Part shown: in pieces, positions 18,476-25,718 of the stretch
Layout: every line of letters starts with the position of its first letter
Position numbering within the stretch: position 1 is the first letter of the stretch
Origin: an uncultured Prevotellaceae bacterium
GTDB lineage: Bacteria > Bacteroidota > Bacteroidia > Bacteroidales > Muribaculaceae
NCBI GenBank assembly: GCA_900318865.1
Contig: ONMF01000002.1
Location: 1-64,000, forward strand
Length of the DNA: 64,000 nt
Direction of reading: 5' to 3'
Made by a program: the position numbers and the translations under genes
Notes under the pieces: model-generated
Seen by the model: only the letters and a program-made list of their open reading frames with translations
Told to the model about the DNA's origin: nothing
Database searches by the model: none

Positions 18476-19794
18476 CGCAGCAGCACATAACCGGTGGAGC
18501 CGGGAGCAACGGCATAGTGCCGCGATGCGCGCAGCCCAATCACCCACAATACCAAGCCGTCGGCCTCAAGCAGCCAGACGGCTTTTTTGTCGGCAGCACT
18601 CAATTTGGCATCGACAAACAAATCACTCACCAGCTTGCTGCCGCGCATACCGTAGGGGCTCAGCCGGTCGCCACGGCGCCAGCGGCGCAGCACCACTCGC
18701 TTGCAGGCTTTCACTCCGGCACTTAGTGCGATGGTGGCATGCCCATCAACCAGCGATGGACTGAAGGGAACTTCGGGCCTCTCCACTTGCAACCACGGCC
18801 GTGGAAAACCAGCACCAAAATCAACAAAAATTTCACCTTCTTGTTCTACGTCTTTATCTTGTATTTCAATATATTCCCTGCCAACAAATAAAGCTTTAGT
18901 AGAACTTAAGAAAACACTGCCTACGCTGGCACCGAAAACCGCCTCGCACTGCTCGCGATTGAAGCCATATTCCCGCAAAAGCTCAAAGAGCAGAGTGCCA
19001 CAATTCTTCATCTGTCGCAGCACGGCCAGTGAATAGCGAATCACGCCTTGCGAGGTTTTGACACGCGCCTCACGCTCCATGTGATTCACCAGCTCTTCGT
19101 ATAAGGCCCGGCCATCGGCCACCCGGTCCATCGTGTCGGTCAACCGCTCGAAGGCATCGGGAAATTCACTTTCCAGCACAGGCAGCACCACATTGCGCAA
19201 GCGGTTTCGCAAGAAATGGTTTTCACGATTGGTGCTGTCGGTAACATATTCTTGCCCCAGCTCATGCAAATATTCCAGCACCTCGCCGCGAGTCGCACAC
19301 AGCAATGGCCTCACCACCTTTTCGTGCACGGCTCGCATCCCTGCCAGGCCAGCCAATCCCGTGCCCCGCAATGCATTCAGAAAAAAGGTCTCCACATTAT
19401 CGTCGCGATGATGAGCCACGGCCACAACACTGCAATTGTCGGTTTCAAGCAATTCGGAGAACCATCTGTAGCGCAATGCCCGGCAAGCCATCTCATCACT
19501 CATGCCGTTATCGTGCCTAAAGGTGCCCACATCGAAATGGCGAATCCTGAGCGGCACTCCCAACTGCTCGCAAAGCCGGCCGACAAACCGCTCATCCCTG
19601 TTGGACTCTTCACCACGCAGATGAAAATTGCAGTGGGCCGCCACACAACGCACACGCTGCGACAACAAGAACCGCAGCAGGGCCACCGAGTCGGCGCCGC
19701 CGCTCAGGGCCACCAGCACCTTGTCGTCGGGCGAAAACATCGCTTGGTCGCTGGCAAAAGCGGCCACCTTCTGCTCAAATTCCTTTGCTTTCAT
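18454..19794 (-). CDS. tilS: tRNA(Ile)-lysidine synthetase
   Basis: The product is 446 aa from ATG 19794 (MKAKEFEQ). It ligates lysine to C34 of the CAU-anticodon tRNA(Ile), using ATP, so that the tRNA reads AUA. The PP-loop SGGADSVALL (residues 31-40), the HCNFHLRGEESNRDE stretch and VAHHRDDNVETFFLN are the family's ATP and tRNA motifs; the C-terminal domain keeps YGMRGSKLVSDLF. The start matters: the TATTTTTG box at 19806-19799 would put the transcription start on the A of this ATG, so the mRNA may be leaderless. It overlaps the convergent gene by 22 nt. Confidence 0.95.
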   Translation of the reverse strand: MKAKEFEQKVAAFASDQAMFSPDDKVLVALSGGADSVALLRFLLSQRVRCVAAHCNFHLRGEESNRDERFVGRLCEQLGVPLRIRHFDVGTFRHDNGMSDEMACRALRYRWFSELLETDNCSVVAVAHHRDDNVETFFLNALRGTGLAGLAGMRAVHEKVVRPLLCATRGEVLEYLHELGQEYVTDSTNRENHFLRNRLRNVVLPVLESEFPDAFERLTDTMDRVADGRALYEELVNHMEREARVKTSQGVIRYSLAVLRQMKNCGTLLFELLREYGFNREQCEAVFGASVGSVFLSSTKALFVGREYIEIQDKDVEQEGEIFVDFGAGFPRPWLQVERPEVPFSPSLVDGHATIALSAGVKACKRVVLRRWRRGDRLSPYGMRGSKLVSDLFVDAKLSAADKKAVWLLEADGLVLWVIGLRASRHYAVAPGSTGYVLLRYCRSSR

Positions 19795-19798
19795 AATG

Positions 19799-19806
19799 CA
19801 AAAATA
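19799..19806 (-). promoter_or_regulatory. -7 box placed for a leaderless tilS transcript
   Basis: TATTTTTG on the minus strand ends 5 nt before the ATG at 19794. With the usual spacing, the transcript would begin at or next to the start codon. No clean -33 TTTG was seen. Confidence 0.4.
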
Positions 19807-19938
19807 ACGCAATTATTCTAACCTCGACCCATTTTCGCAAAAAAAATCCCGCACCCACGGGCATTTCGCCTGCATTGTGTGAACACGGGACTAATCGACC
19901 CGCATTTCGGCAATAAAGATAAAAAACCGCTTTTTTAT

Positions 19939-19969
19939 TTTGTATTGCTCTCAATTTGCAGTAATTTTG
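19939..19969 (+). promoter_or_regulatory. Promoter of pheS
   Basis: TTTG (19939-19942), 19 bp, TAATTTTG (19962-19969): a full match to the Bacteroidetes consensus. The ATG at 19993 lies about 19 nt below the predicted start of transcription, which rules out an in-frame start further upstream at 19879. Confidence 0.8.
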
Positions 19970-19992
19970 TGCAAAATTTAAAACAAACGTCT

Positions 19993-21030
19993 ATGTTAAT
20001 CGACAAAATAGAGGCCATCAAGGCCCAGCTGGCCGAACTGCGAGCCGACAACGAAGAGGCTTTGGAAGCCCTGCGTATCAAATATCTGAGCAAGAAAGGA
20101 GAAATCACCGCGCTGTTTAACGACTTCCGTGAAGTGGCGCCCGAGCAAAAGAAAGAGCTGGGCATGAAACTCAACGAGCTCAAGACGATGGCCACCGAGC
20201 GCATTAACGCGCTGCGTGAGTCATGCAAAGAACAAGCCAAGGAAGAAAACAAAATCGACATCACCCGACCCGGAGCTCCGCAGGCACTGGGCACGCGCCA
20301 CCCCATTTCGGTGGTGCGCAAGCAGATTATCGACATTTTCTCAAGACTGGGTTTCACTCTGGCCGACGGCCCCGAGGTGGAGGACGACTGGCACGTGTTC
20401 AGCGCGCTCAATTTCGCAGCCGACCATCCCGCCCGCGACATGCAGGACACTTTCTTCATCGAGAAAAACGATGCCGATGTAACCCGCAACATCGTGCTGC
20501 GGTCGCACACCAGCTCGGTGCAGGTGCGCACCATGGACCACCAGAAGCCACCCATCCGCATCATCTGCCCGGGACGCGTCTACCGCAACGAGGCAATCAC
20601 TGCTCGCGCGCACTGCTTCTTCCATCAGATCGAAGGACTTTACATCGACAAGAACGTGTCGTTTGCCGACCTCAAGCAGGTGCTTCTCTACTTTGCCAAG
20701 GAATTGTTCGGACCCGACACCAAAATCCGCCTGCGCCCCAGCTATTTCCCGTTCACCGAGCCCAGTGCCGAGATGGACGTGTCGTGCATGCTGTGCGGCG
20801 GCAAGGGTTGCGGATTCTGCAAGCACACCGGTTGGGTAGAGATTCTGGGATGCGGAATGGTCGACCCCAATGTGCTCGAAGCCAGCGGCATCGACAGCAA
20901 GGTCTACAGCGGATATGCTTTCGGACTGGGCATCGAGCGCATCACCAATCTCAAATACATGGTGAAAGACCTGCGCATGTTCAGCGAGAACGATGTGCGC
21001 TTCCTCGATGAATTCCAGGCTGCTCACTGA
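19993..21030 (+). CDS. pheS: Phenylalanine-tRNA ligase alpha subunit
   Basis: The product is 345 aa from ATG 19993 (MLIDKIEAIKAQ). It is the catalytic subunit of the heterotetrameric class II synthetase that charges tRNA(Phe). The N-terminal coiled coil (residues 1-80) binds tRNA. The catalytic core has HPISVVRKQIIDIF, FHQIEGLYIDKNVSF, motif 2-like RPSYFPFTEPSAEMDVSC and motif 3 FGLGIERITNLKYMV. A cysteine cluster in this core (CMLCGGKGCGFC) looks like a zinc knuckle, as in many Bacteroidetes PheS. The beta subunit gene pheT is not in the window, so the subunits are encoded apart. nth starts 13 nt downstream. Confidence 0.97.
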   Translation: MLIDKIEAIKAQLAELRADNEEALEALRIKYLSKKGEITALFNDFREVAPEQKKELGMKLNELKTMATERINALRESCKEQAKEENKIDITRPGAPQALGTRHPISVVRKQIIDIFSRLGFTLADGPEVEDDWHVFSALNFAADHPARDMQDTFFIEKNDADVTRNIVLRSHTSSVQVRTMDHQKPPIRIICPGRVYRNEAITARAHCFFHQIEGLYIDKNVSFADLKQVLLYFAKELFGPDTKIRLRPSYFPFTEPSAEMDVSCMLCGGKGCGFCKHTGWVEILGCGMVDPNVLEASGIDSKVYSGYAFGLGIERITNLKYMVKDLRMFSENDVRFLDEFQAAH

Positions 21031-21043
21031 TTTTTGCCACAAG

Positions 21044-21706
21044 ATGACAATCGACCGGCGATACGAGGGTGTGCTGGATTATTTCCAGCGCACGCAGCCC
21101 AACCCCACCACCGAACTGACCTATCACAATGCGTTTGAGATACTGGTGGCGGTGATTTTGTCGGCCCAATGCACCGACAAGCGGGTGAACATGGTCACAC
21201 CGGCTCTCTTTGCCGCCTATCCCACCCCGCAGGCCATGGCCGCAGCCACGGTCGACGACATCCTTCAATTTGTCAAAAGCGTATCCTACCCCAACAGCAA
21301 AGCCCAGCACCTGCACGACATGGCGGCGATGCTGGTCGACGAGTTCCATGGCGTGGTCCCCGACACCATGGAGCAGCTCACACGCCTGCCCGGCGTGGGA
21401 CGTAAAACGGCCAACGTGATGCTAGGCCTTGTGTTCGGCAAAGCTGCCATCGCTGTCGACACTCACGTGTTCAGAGTATCTAACCGGATAGGGCTTGCTC
21501 AGGGCAAAACACCCCTCGAGGTGGAAAAAGCGCTCACACGCCACATCCCGCCCGAGCTGCGATTCAAGGCACATCACTGGCTGCTGCTTCATGGCCGCTA
21601 CGTGTGCCGCGCACAGCGGCCGTTATGCCTTGAATGCGCGCTCACGCCGTGGTGCCGCCATTACGCCAAGCAAAGGCGTCCCCTGACGCAAGACGGCGCT
21701 CAATAA
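21044..21706 (+). CDS. nth: Endonuclease III
   Basis: A 220-aa base-excision repair DNA glycosylase/AP lyase that removes oxidised pyrimidines. The helix-hairpin-helix LPGVGRKTANVML contains the catalytic Lys, and AVDTHVFRVSNRIG the catalytic Asp. Four cysteines with spacing C-x6-C-x2-C-x5-C (CRAQRPLCLECALTPWC) bind the 4Fe-4S cluster. The start MTIDRRYEG at 21044 is preferred over longer in-frame starts because these would run back into pheS. It is probably co-transcribed with pheS and overlaps the convergent guaD by 7 nt. Confidence 0.96.
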   Translation: MTIDRRYEGVLDYFQRTQPNPTTELTYHNAFEILVAVILSAQCTDKRVNMVTPALFAAYPTPQAMAAATVDDILQFVKSVSYPNSKAQHLHDMAAMLVDEFHGVVPDTMEQLTRLPGVGRKTANVMLGLVFGKAAIAVDTHVFRVSNRIGLAQGKTPLEVEKALTRHIPPELRFKAHHWLLLHGRYVCRAQRPLCLECALTPWCRHYAKQRRPLTQDGAQ

Positions 21707-22182
21707 CGAATCTTTTCGGTGTCATTGACCCACTTGTCAAAGTGGTCATGAGCATGCTCGACGGTAAGCCGGATGCACGCTATCGAGCGAGCCTCGCCCG
21801 GCAAATCCAACTCATTATAAATGAAATCGTCGTCAAATCCCGCGTCGCGGGCATCGGCACGGGTGTTGGCGTAATAAATGCGCTCCACTCCCGCCCAGTA
21901 CAGGGCGCACAGGCACATGGGGCATGGCTCGCAGCTGCAATAGATGGTGGCATGGTCGAGTTTGAAGTTCTTCGTGCGGCGGCAAGCCTCACGGATGGCA
22001 TTGACCTCGGCGTGAGCGGTGGGGTCATTGTCGATGGTCACCGAATTCCCGGCCGTGGCAAGAACTTCACCATCCCTGACGATTACAGCCCCAAACGGGC
22101 CACCGCCCCGGTCTATATTGTCGCTTGCCAGGTCACAAGCCATCTTCATGAATCGGCGGTCTTTCTCGGTTAGCTCCATCAT
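21700..22182 (-). CDS. guaD: Guanine deaminase (cytidine-deaminase-like fold)
   Basis: The product is 160 aa. The zinc-site motifs HAEVNAIREACRR and CSCEPCPMCLCAL are those of the nucleoside/guanine deaminase family. The GFDDDFIYNELDLP segment near the C-terminus is typical of the Bacillus GuaD type, not of tRNA adenosine deaminase TadA, so I call guanine to xanthine as the likely reaction. The enzyme is cytosolic and feeds purine salvage; deoD (31253) and ade (57314) are the other salvage genes in the window. The promoter is not clear. Confidence 0.88.
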   Translation of the reverse strand: MMELTEKDRRFMKMACDLASDNIDRGGGPFGAVIVRDGEVLATAGNSVTIDNDPTAHAEVNAIREACRRTKNFKLDHATIYCSCEPCPMCLCALYWAGVERIYYANTRADARDAGFDDDFIYNELDLPGEARSIACIRLTVEHAHDHFDKWVNDTEKIRY

Positions 22183-22247
22183 GAATGTTTCTATTGTGGG
22201 TAATTTTACTTAAAATCGGGTTGTAACTCTGAATTTTGGTTAATTTA

Positions 22248-22279
22248 TTTGCATAATCTCACCGAAACCAGTAATTTTG
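22248..22279 (+). promoter_or_regulatory. Strong promoter with no protein gene downstream
   Basis: TTTG (22248-22251), 20 bp, TAATTTTG (22272-22279). It is one of the cleanest promoter matches in the window and points at the 3' end of def, which lies on the opposite strand. See the ncRNA entry at 22285-22347. Confidence 0.6.
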
Positions 22280-22284
22280 TGCGT

Positions 22285-22347
22285 GTGTTTTTCATGGTAT
22301 TAGATTATTCAATGTGAAAGCTGTCGCGAGACACCTTTCACATTTTT
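22285..22347 (+). ncRNA. Candidate short transcript with a 7-codon ORF and intrinsic terminator
   Basis: The promoter at 22248-22279 predicts a start near 22285. About 25 nt later a hairpin with perfect arms AATGTGAAAG (22311-22320) and CTTTCACATT (22335-22344) and an inner TGTC/GACA stem is followed by TTTTT, an intrinsic terminator for the plus strand. Between them is a micro-ORF MVLDYSM (22294-22317) whose stop lies in the first hairpin arm, as in attenuator leaders. There is no sense gene beyond, so read-through would be antisense to def. Confidence 0.4.
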
Positions 22348-22916
22348 CATTTTCGGGGAGGCTTATAGCCACGCGTGCGGTAGTCGCAGTCCACGCGACC
22401 CTTCACGATGTTGTTGAGCTTGTTGCGGATGAGTTGTTTGCGAATGGGAGAAATGCGGTCAACGAAAATCGTCTTTTCCAGGTGGTCGCACTCATGCTGC
22501 ACCACACGGGCCAGATAGCCCTCGATGTCCTCCTCGTGTTGCTCCCAGTTCTCATCGGTCCACTTGAGGTGGATTTTCTCATGCCGGCTCACACTCTCAT
22601 GCACACCCGGCACACTCAGGCATCCCTCCTCGCGGCTCACGGGCTTCACGGTCTCGTCGACAGTGACTTCCGGATTGATGAGCACCATGTTCTTGCCGGC
22701 GAGTTCGGGCATGTCGTCTTTGAGGACATCCACATCGATGTAAACCAGGCGCAGACTCTGCCCCACTTGCGGTGCTGCGATTCCGATGCCGTCGGTGGCA
22801 TACATCGTTTCCTTCATGTTGGCTATCAACTCGGCCAGGTTTTCTTGGTCGGGGGTCACCTCACGGGTGGCGGTACGAAGCACGGGATGGCCATATAAAT
22901 AAATCGGTAATACCAT
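22347..22916 (-). CDS. def: Peptide deformylase
   Basis: A 189-aa metalloenzyme that removes the formyl group from new proteins. All three motifs are present: GIGIAAPQVG, EGCLSVPG and QHECDHL, whose Cys, His and His bind the metal. The N-terminus MVLPIYLYGHPVLR and full length are normal. It follows ruvX with a 12-nt gap, and the two probably share a transcript with rho upstream. The plus-strand terminator at 22311-22347 ends exactly at its stop codon. Confidence 0.97.
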   Translation of the reverse strand: MVLPIYLYGHPVLRTATREVTPDQENLAELIANMKETMYATDGIGIAAPQVGQSLRLVYIDVDVLKDDMPELAGKNMVLINPEVTVDETVKPVSREEGCLSVPGVHESVSRHEKIHLKWTDENWEQHEEDIEGYLARVVQHECDHLEKTIFVDRISPIRKQLIRNKLNNIVKGRVDCDYRTRGYKPPRK

Positions 22917-22928
22917 AAAGAATGCTTT

Positions 22929-23351
22929 TTATAATTGGTTTTTTGTCGAATTCAGGTAATCATTCAGGATAATGGCGGCAGCGATGGTGTCCACGCGACT
23001 CTTGTCGCGGCGGTCGCTCTTCTTCATGCCGCCATCTATCATGGCACGGTGGGCTATGGTGGAGGTGAAACGCTCGTCGTACAGCACCACTTCCACCATC
23101 GGCAGCGCGCGGCTCAGTTGCTTCAAGAAGGGGCTGATGTAACGCATCGACTCACTCGGGGCGCCGTTGAGCTGCGTGGGCTGCCCCACCACAATGCGCT
23201 CCACCGGCTCTCGGGCCACATAGGCCTTAATCCAGTCAAGCAGGGTGTGCGTGGGCACGGTGCCCAGGCCGCCTGCCACAATCTGCAAGGGGTCGGTCAC
23301 GGCAATGCCGCAGCGCTTGCGCCCATAGTCTATCCCCAGTATTCTTGCCAC
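22929..23351 (-). CDS. ruvX: Putative pre-16S rRNA nuclease / Holliday junction resolvase-like RuvX
   Basis: A 140-aa RNase H-like fold protein. The first strand ILGIDYGRKRCGIAVTDPL carries a catalytic Asp, ERIVVGQPTQLNGAPSE is the family's second motif, and YDERFTSTIAHRAMI plus SRVDTIAAAIILNDYL complete the acidic site. YqgF/RuvX homologues process the 5' end of 16S rRNA. It lies between rho and def on the minus strand with short gaps (15 and 12 nt), so the three genes look like one operon. Confidence 0.93.
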   Translation of the reverse strand: MARILGIDYGRKRCGIAVTDPLQIVAGGLGTVPTHTLLDWIKAYVAREPVERIVVGQPTQLNGAPSESMRYISPFLKQLSRALPMVEVVLYDERFTSTIAHRAMIDGGMKKSDRRDKSRVDTIAAAIILNDYLNSTKNQL

Positions 23352-23366
23352 AGCGAGCCTTGCTTG

Positions 23367-25445
23367 TTATTTCTCCTGCATCATCATGAAGAACTCCTCG
23401 TTGGTGCGCGACCGTTCCATGCGTTCTTTCACAAATTCCATCGCCTCGACCGACGTGCGGTCGCTCAGGAAGCGGCGGATAATCCACATGCGGTTCAGCG
23501 TGTCCTGGCTCAGCAGCAGGTCGTCGCGGCGCGTGCTCGACGCCATCACGTCGACAGCCGGGAAGATGCGCTTGTTGCTCAACTTGCGGTCGAGCTGCAG
23601 CTCCATGTTGCCGGTGCCCTTGAATTCCTCGAAGATCACCTCATCCATCTTCGAGCCGGTCTCAATGAGGGCTGTGGCAATGATGGTGAGGCTGCCGCCG
23701 TTCTCGATGTTGCGTGCCGCGCCGAAGAAGCGCTTGGGGCGCTGAAGGGCGTTGGCATCGACACCGCCCGACAGGATTTTTCCCGAGGCGGGGGCAATGG
23801 TGTTGTAGGCGCGGGCCAGGCGGGTGATTGAGTCGAGCAGTATCACCACGTCATGGCCGCACTCCACCAGTCGCTTGGCTTTCTGGAGAACGAGGTCGGC
23901 GATTTTCACGTGGCGGTCGGCCGGCTCGTCGAAGGTCGACGCTATCACTTCGGCCTTCACGCTGCGGGCCATGTCGGTCACCTCCTCGGGGCGCTCATCG
24001 ATGAGCAAGATAATCATGTAGGTCTCGGGGTGATTCTCCGAGATGGCGTTGGCAATGTCTTTGAGCAGCACTGTCTTGCCGGTCTTGGGCGGAGCCACAA
24101 TGAGTCCGCGCTGTCCCTTGCCGATGGGGGCAAACATGTCCACCACGCGCTGGGAGATGTTGGGGCGCATCTTGCTCACCAAGTCGAATTTCTCATCCGG
24201 AAAAAGGGGAACAAGGTGCTCGAAAGGCACGCGGTCACGCACAAATTCCGGCGTGCGGCCGTTGATGTAACTCACCTGGCACATGGGGAAGTATTTCTCG
24301 CCTTCTTTGGGCGGACGAATGGAGCACTCCACCACATCGCCGGTCTTCAGGCCATAGGTCTTGATTTGCGACTGCGAAACGTAGATATCGTCGGGCGAGG
24401 TCAGATAGTTGTAGTCGCTCGACCGCAGGAAGCCATAGCCGTCGGGCATGATTTCGAGCACGCCCATGCCGTCGAGAATGCCCTCAAAATTATAGGGACT
24501 GTCGGCATACGGATTGTCGTTTTGCGACAATTGTTGCTGCTGTTGGTGCTGGTTCTGCTTGTTCTTCTTGTTCTTCTTGCCTTGTTTCTCGGGCTTGGGC
24601 TCTTGGATGATGATGGGTGCTTTGGCTGCCTCTTCGGCGGCACGCCGACGATTTTCCTCGGCGCGGCGGGCCGCTTCTTCGCGCTCTTGCTGAGTGCGGG
24701 GCTTGAAGGTGCTGCCGCCTGTGTTGAAGAAAGAGTTGAGCGACATCGACGGGCGGGCCTCCTGCGGCTCGCTGTCGGTAACAGCAGCGGCCTCGGCGGC
24801 ACCCGATGGCTCGGCCTGGGTGGTGGCAGGTGTTTCTTCCTGTTCTTTTGACCGGGCTTCTTCCTCGGCAGGCGCCTCGGCGGCTGTTTCAGGTGCGTCC
24901 ATCCGCTTGATGCGGCCACGGCGGCCTTTTTTGGGGGCTGCGGTGGTGGCCGGGGCTGCGGAATCCTCGGGCTCGGCGGCAGGCTCGGCGGCGGCCGGTT
25001 CAGCTACCGGCTCTTGCGCTTCGGTTGCGGCTGCAGCGGCCTCGCGGGCGGCCTTCTCGGCTGCCGACGGGCGTCCGCGCTTTTTCTTGGGTGCGGCAGC
25101 CACAGGAGCCTCGCCTTCTTTCTTGACATCCTCTTTGTCTTTGGAGGCGGCGGCCGGAGTCTCGGACGCCTTCACATCGTTTTTATCGTCTTTCTTTTCT
25201 TCTTTTTTCTTAGGGGTGGCTGCGGCAGCTTCCTTGGCGGGCTTTTCGGCCTTGGGCTGGCGCCCGCGCTTGCGCTTGGGCTTGGGCTCGGGCGCATTCT
25301 GAGCCTCGGTGATTGCTTGCTGGTCAAGGATGTGAAACACCAAATCTTCGGTTTCTATCGAATCCACTTTCTTAATACCCATCGACTTGGCAAGCTCCTT
25401 GAGTTGAGCCTCGCCCATTGCGTTCAGTTCATTGATGTTGTACAT
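23367..25445 (-). CDS. rho: Transcription termination factor Rho with a long disordered insert
   Basis: The product is 692 aa from ATG 25445 ([14 protein letters not shown]). It is a hexameric RNA helicase that ends transcription. Residues 1-45 form the Rho_N helical domain. About 45-310 is a low-complexity region rich in Ala, Glu, Lys and Pro with AT-hook-like KRKRGRQPK and [11 protein letters not shown] repeats, ending in a Gln-rich stretch near [16 protein letters not shown]. About 322-385 is the RNA-binding OB fold ([16 protein letters not shown]). The ATPase core has the Walker A loop [11 protein letters not shown] and [17 protein letters not shown]. coli Rho is about 420 aa; the insert is a Bacteroidetes feature, reported to drive phase separation in Bacteroides. 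A 5' leader of about 200 nt with two hairpins precedes the gene. Confidence 0.97.
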   Translation of the reverse strand: MYNINELNAMGEAQLKELAKSMGIKKVDSIETEDLVFHILDQQAITEAQNAPEPKPKRKRGRQPKAEKPAKEAAAATPKKKEEKKDDKNDVKASETPAAASKDKEDVKKEGEAPVAAAPKKKRGRPSAAEKAAREAAAAATEAQEPVAEPAAAEPAAEPEDSAAPATTAAPKKGRRGRIKRMDAPETAAEAPAEEEARSKEQEETPATTQAEPSGAAEAAAVTDSEPQEARPSMSLNSFFNTGGSTFKPRTQQEREEAARRAEENRRRAAEEAAKAPIIIQEPKPEKQGKKNKKNKQNQHQQQQQLSQNDNPYADSPYNFEGILDGMGVLEIMPDGYGFLRSSDYNYLTSPDDIYVSQSQIKTYGLKTGDVVECSIRPPKEGEKYFPMCQVSYINGRTPEFVRDRVPFEHLVPLFPDEKFDLVSKMRPNISQRVVDMFAPIGKGQRGLIVAPPKTGKTVLLKDIANAISENHPETYMIILLIDERPEEVTDMARSVKAEVIASTFDEPADRHVKIADLVLQKAKRLVECGHDVVILLDSITRLARAYNTIAPASGKILSGGVDANALQRPKRFFGAARNIENGGSLTIIATALIETGSKMDEVIFEEFKGTGNMELQLDRKLSNKRIFPAVDVMASSTRRDDLLLSQDTLNRMWIIRRFLSDRTSVEAMEFVKERMERSRTNEEFFMMMQEK

Positions 25446-25690
25446 ATTTACTATGTCAGATTGTTGATTTTCTCTTTTTTCGATGCACGCGTCATGATTC
25501 TTTGACTTGAGGCGCGTGGTCGCTTTGGCTATTGGGAACCGTGGTGCGACACGAAAAAATGGATGTTTAATATGATTATTTTTTAACAAGGAATGACGGA
25601 AAAGGCTTTTCCGCCAGGCCGGCAATCCCCGTCGACGGGGATGCGGCACTTTTTTCTTTGCAAAGATACAACTTTTTCCACAATAACAAA
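25446..25690 (-). promoter_or_regulatory. rho promoter and hairpin-rich 5' leader
   Basis: Promoter on the minus strand: TTTG (25690-25687), 18 bp, TATCTTTG (25668-25661). The predicted leader of about 205 nt contains a perfect 18-bp palindrome (25625-25642, ATCCCCGTC/GACGGGGAT) and a second hairpin (25597-25613, CGGAAAA/TTTTCCG). rho is autoregulated in other bacteria through its leader; these hairpins may take part (inference). Confidence 0.55.
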
Positions 25691-25718
25691 AAAAATTAGT
25701 AATTTTACACCCTCAATC

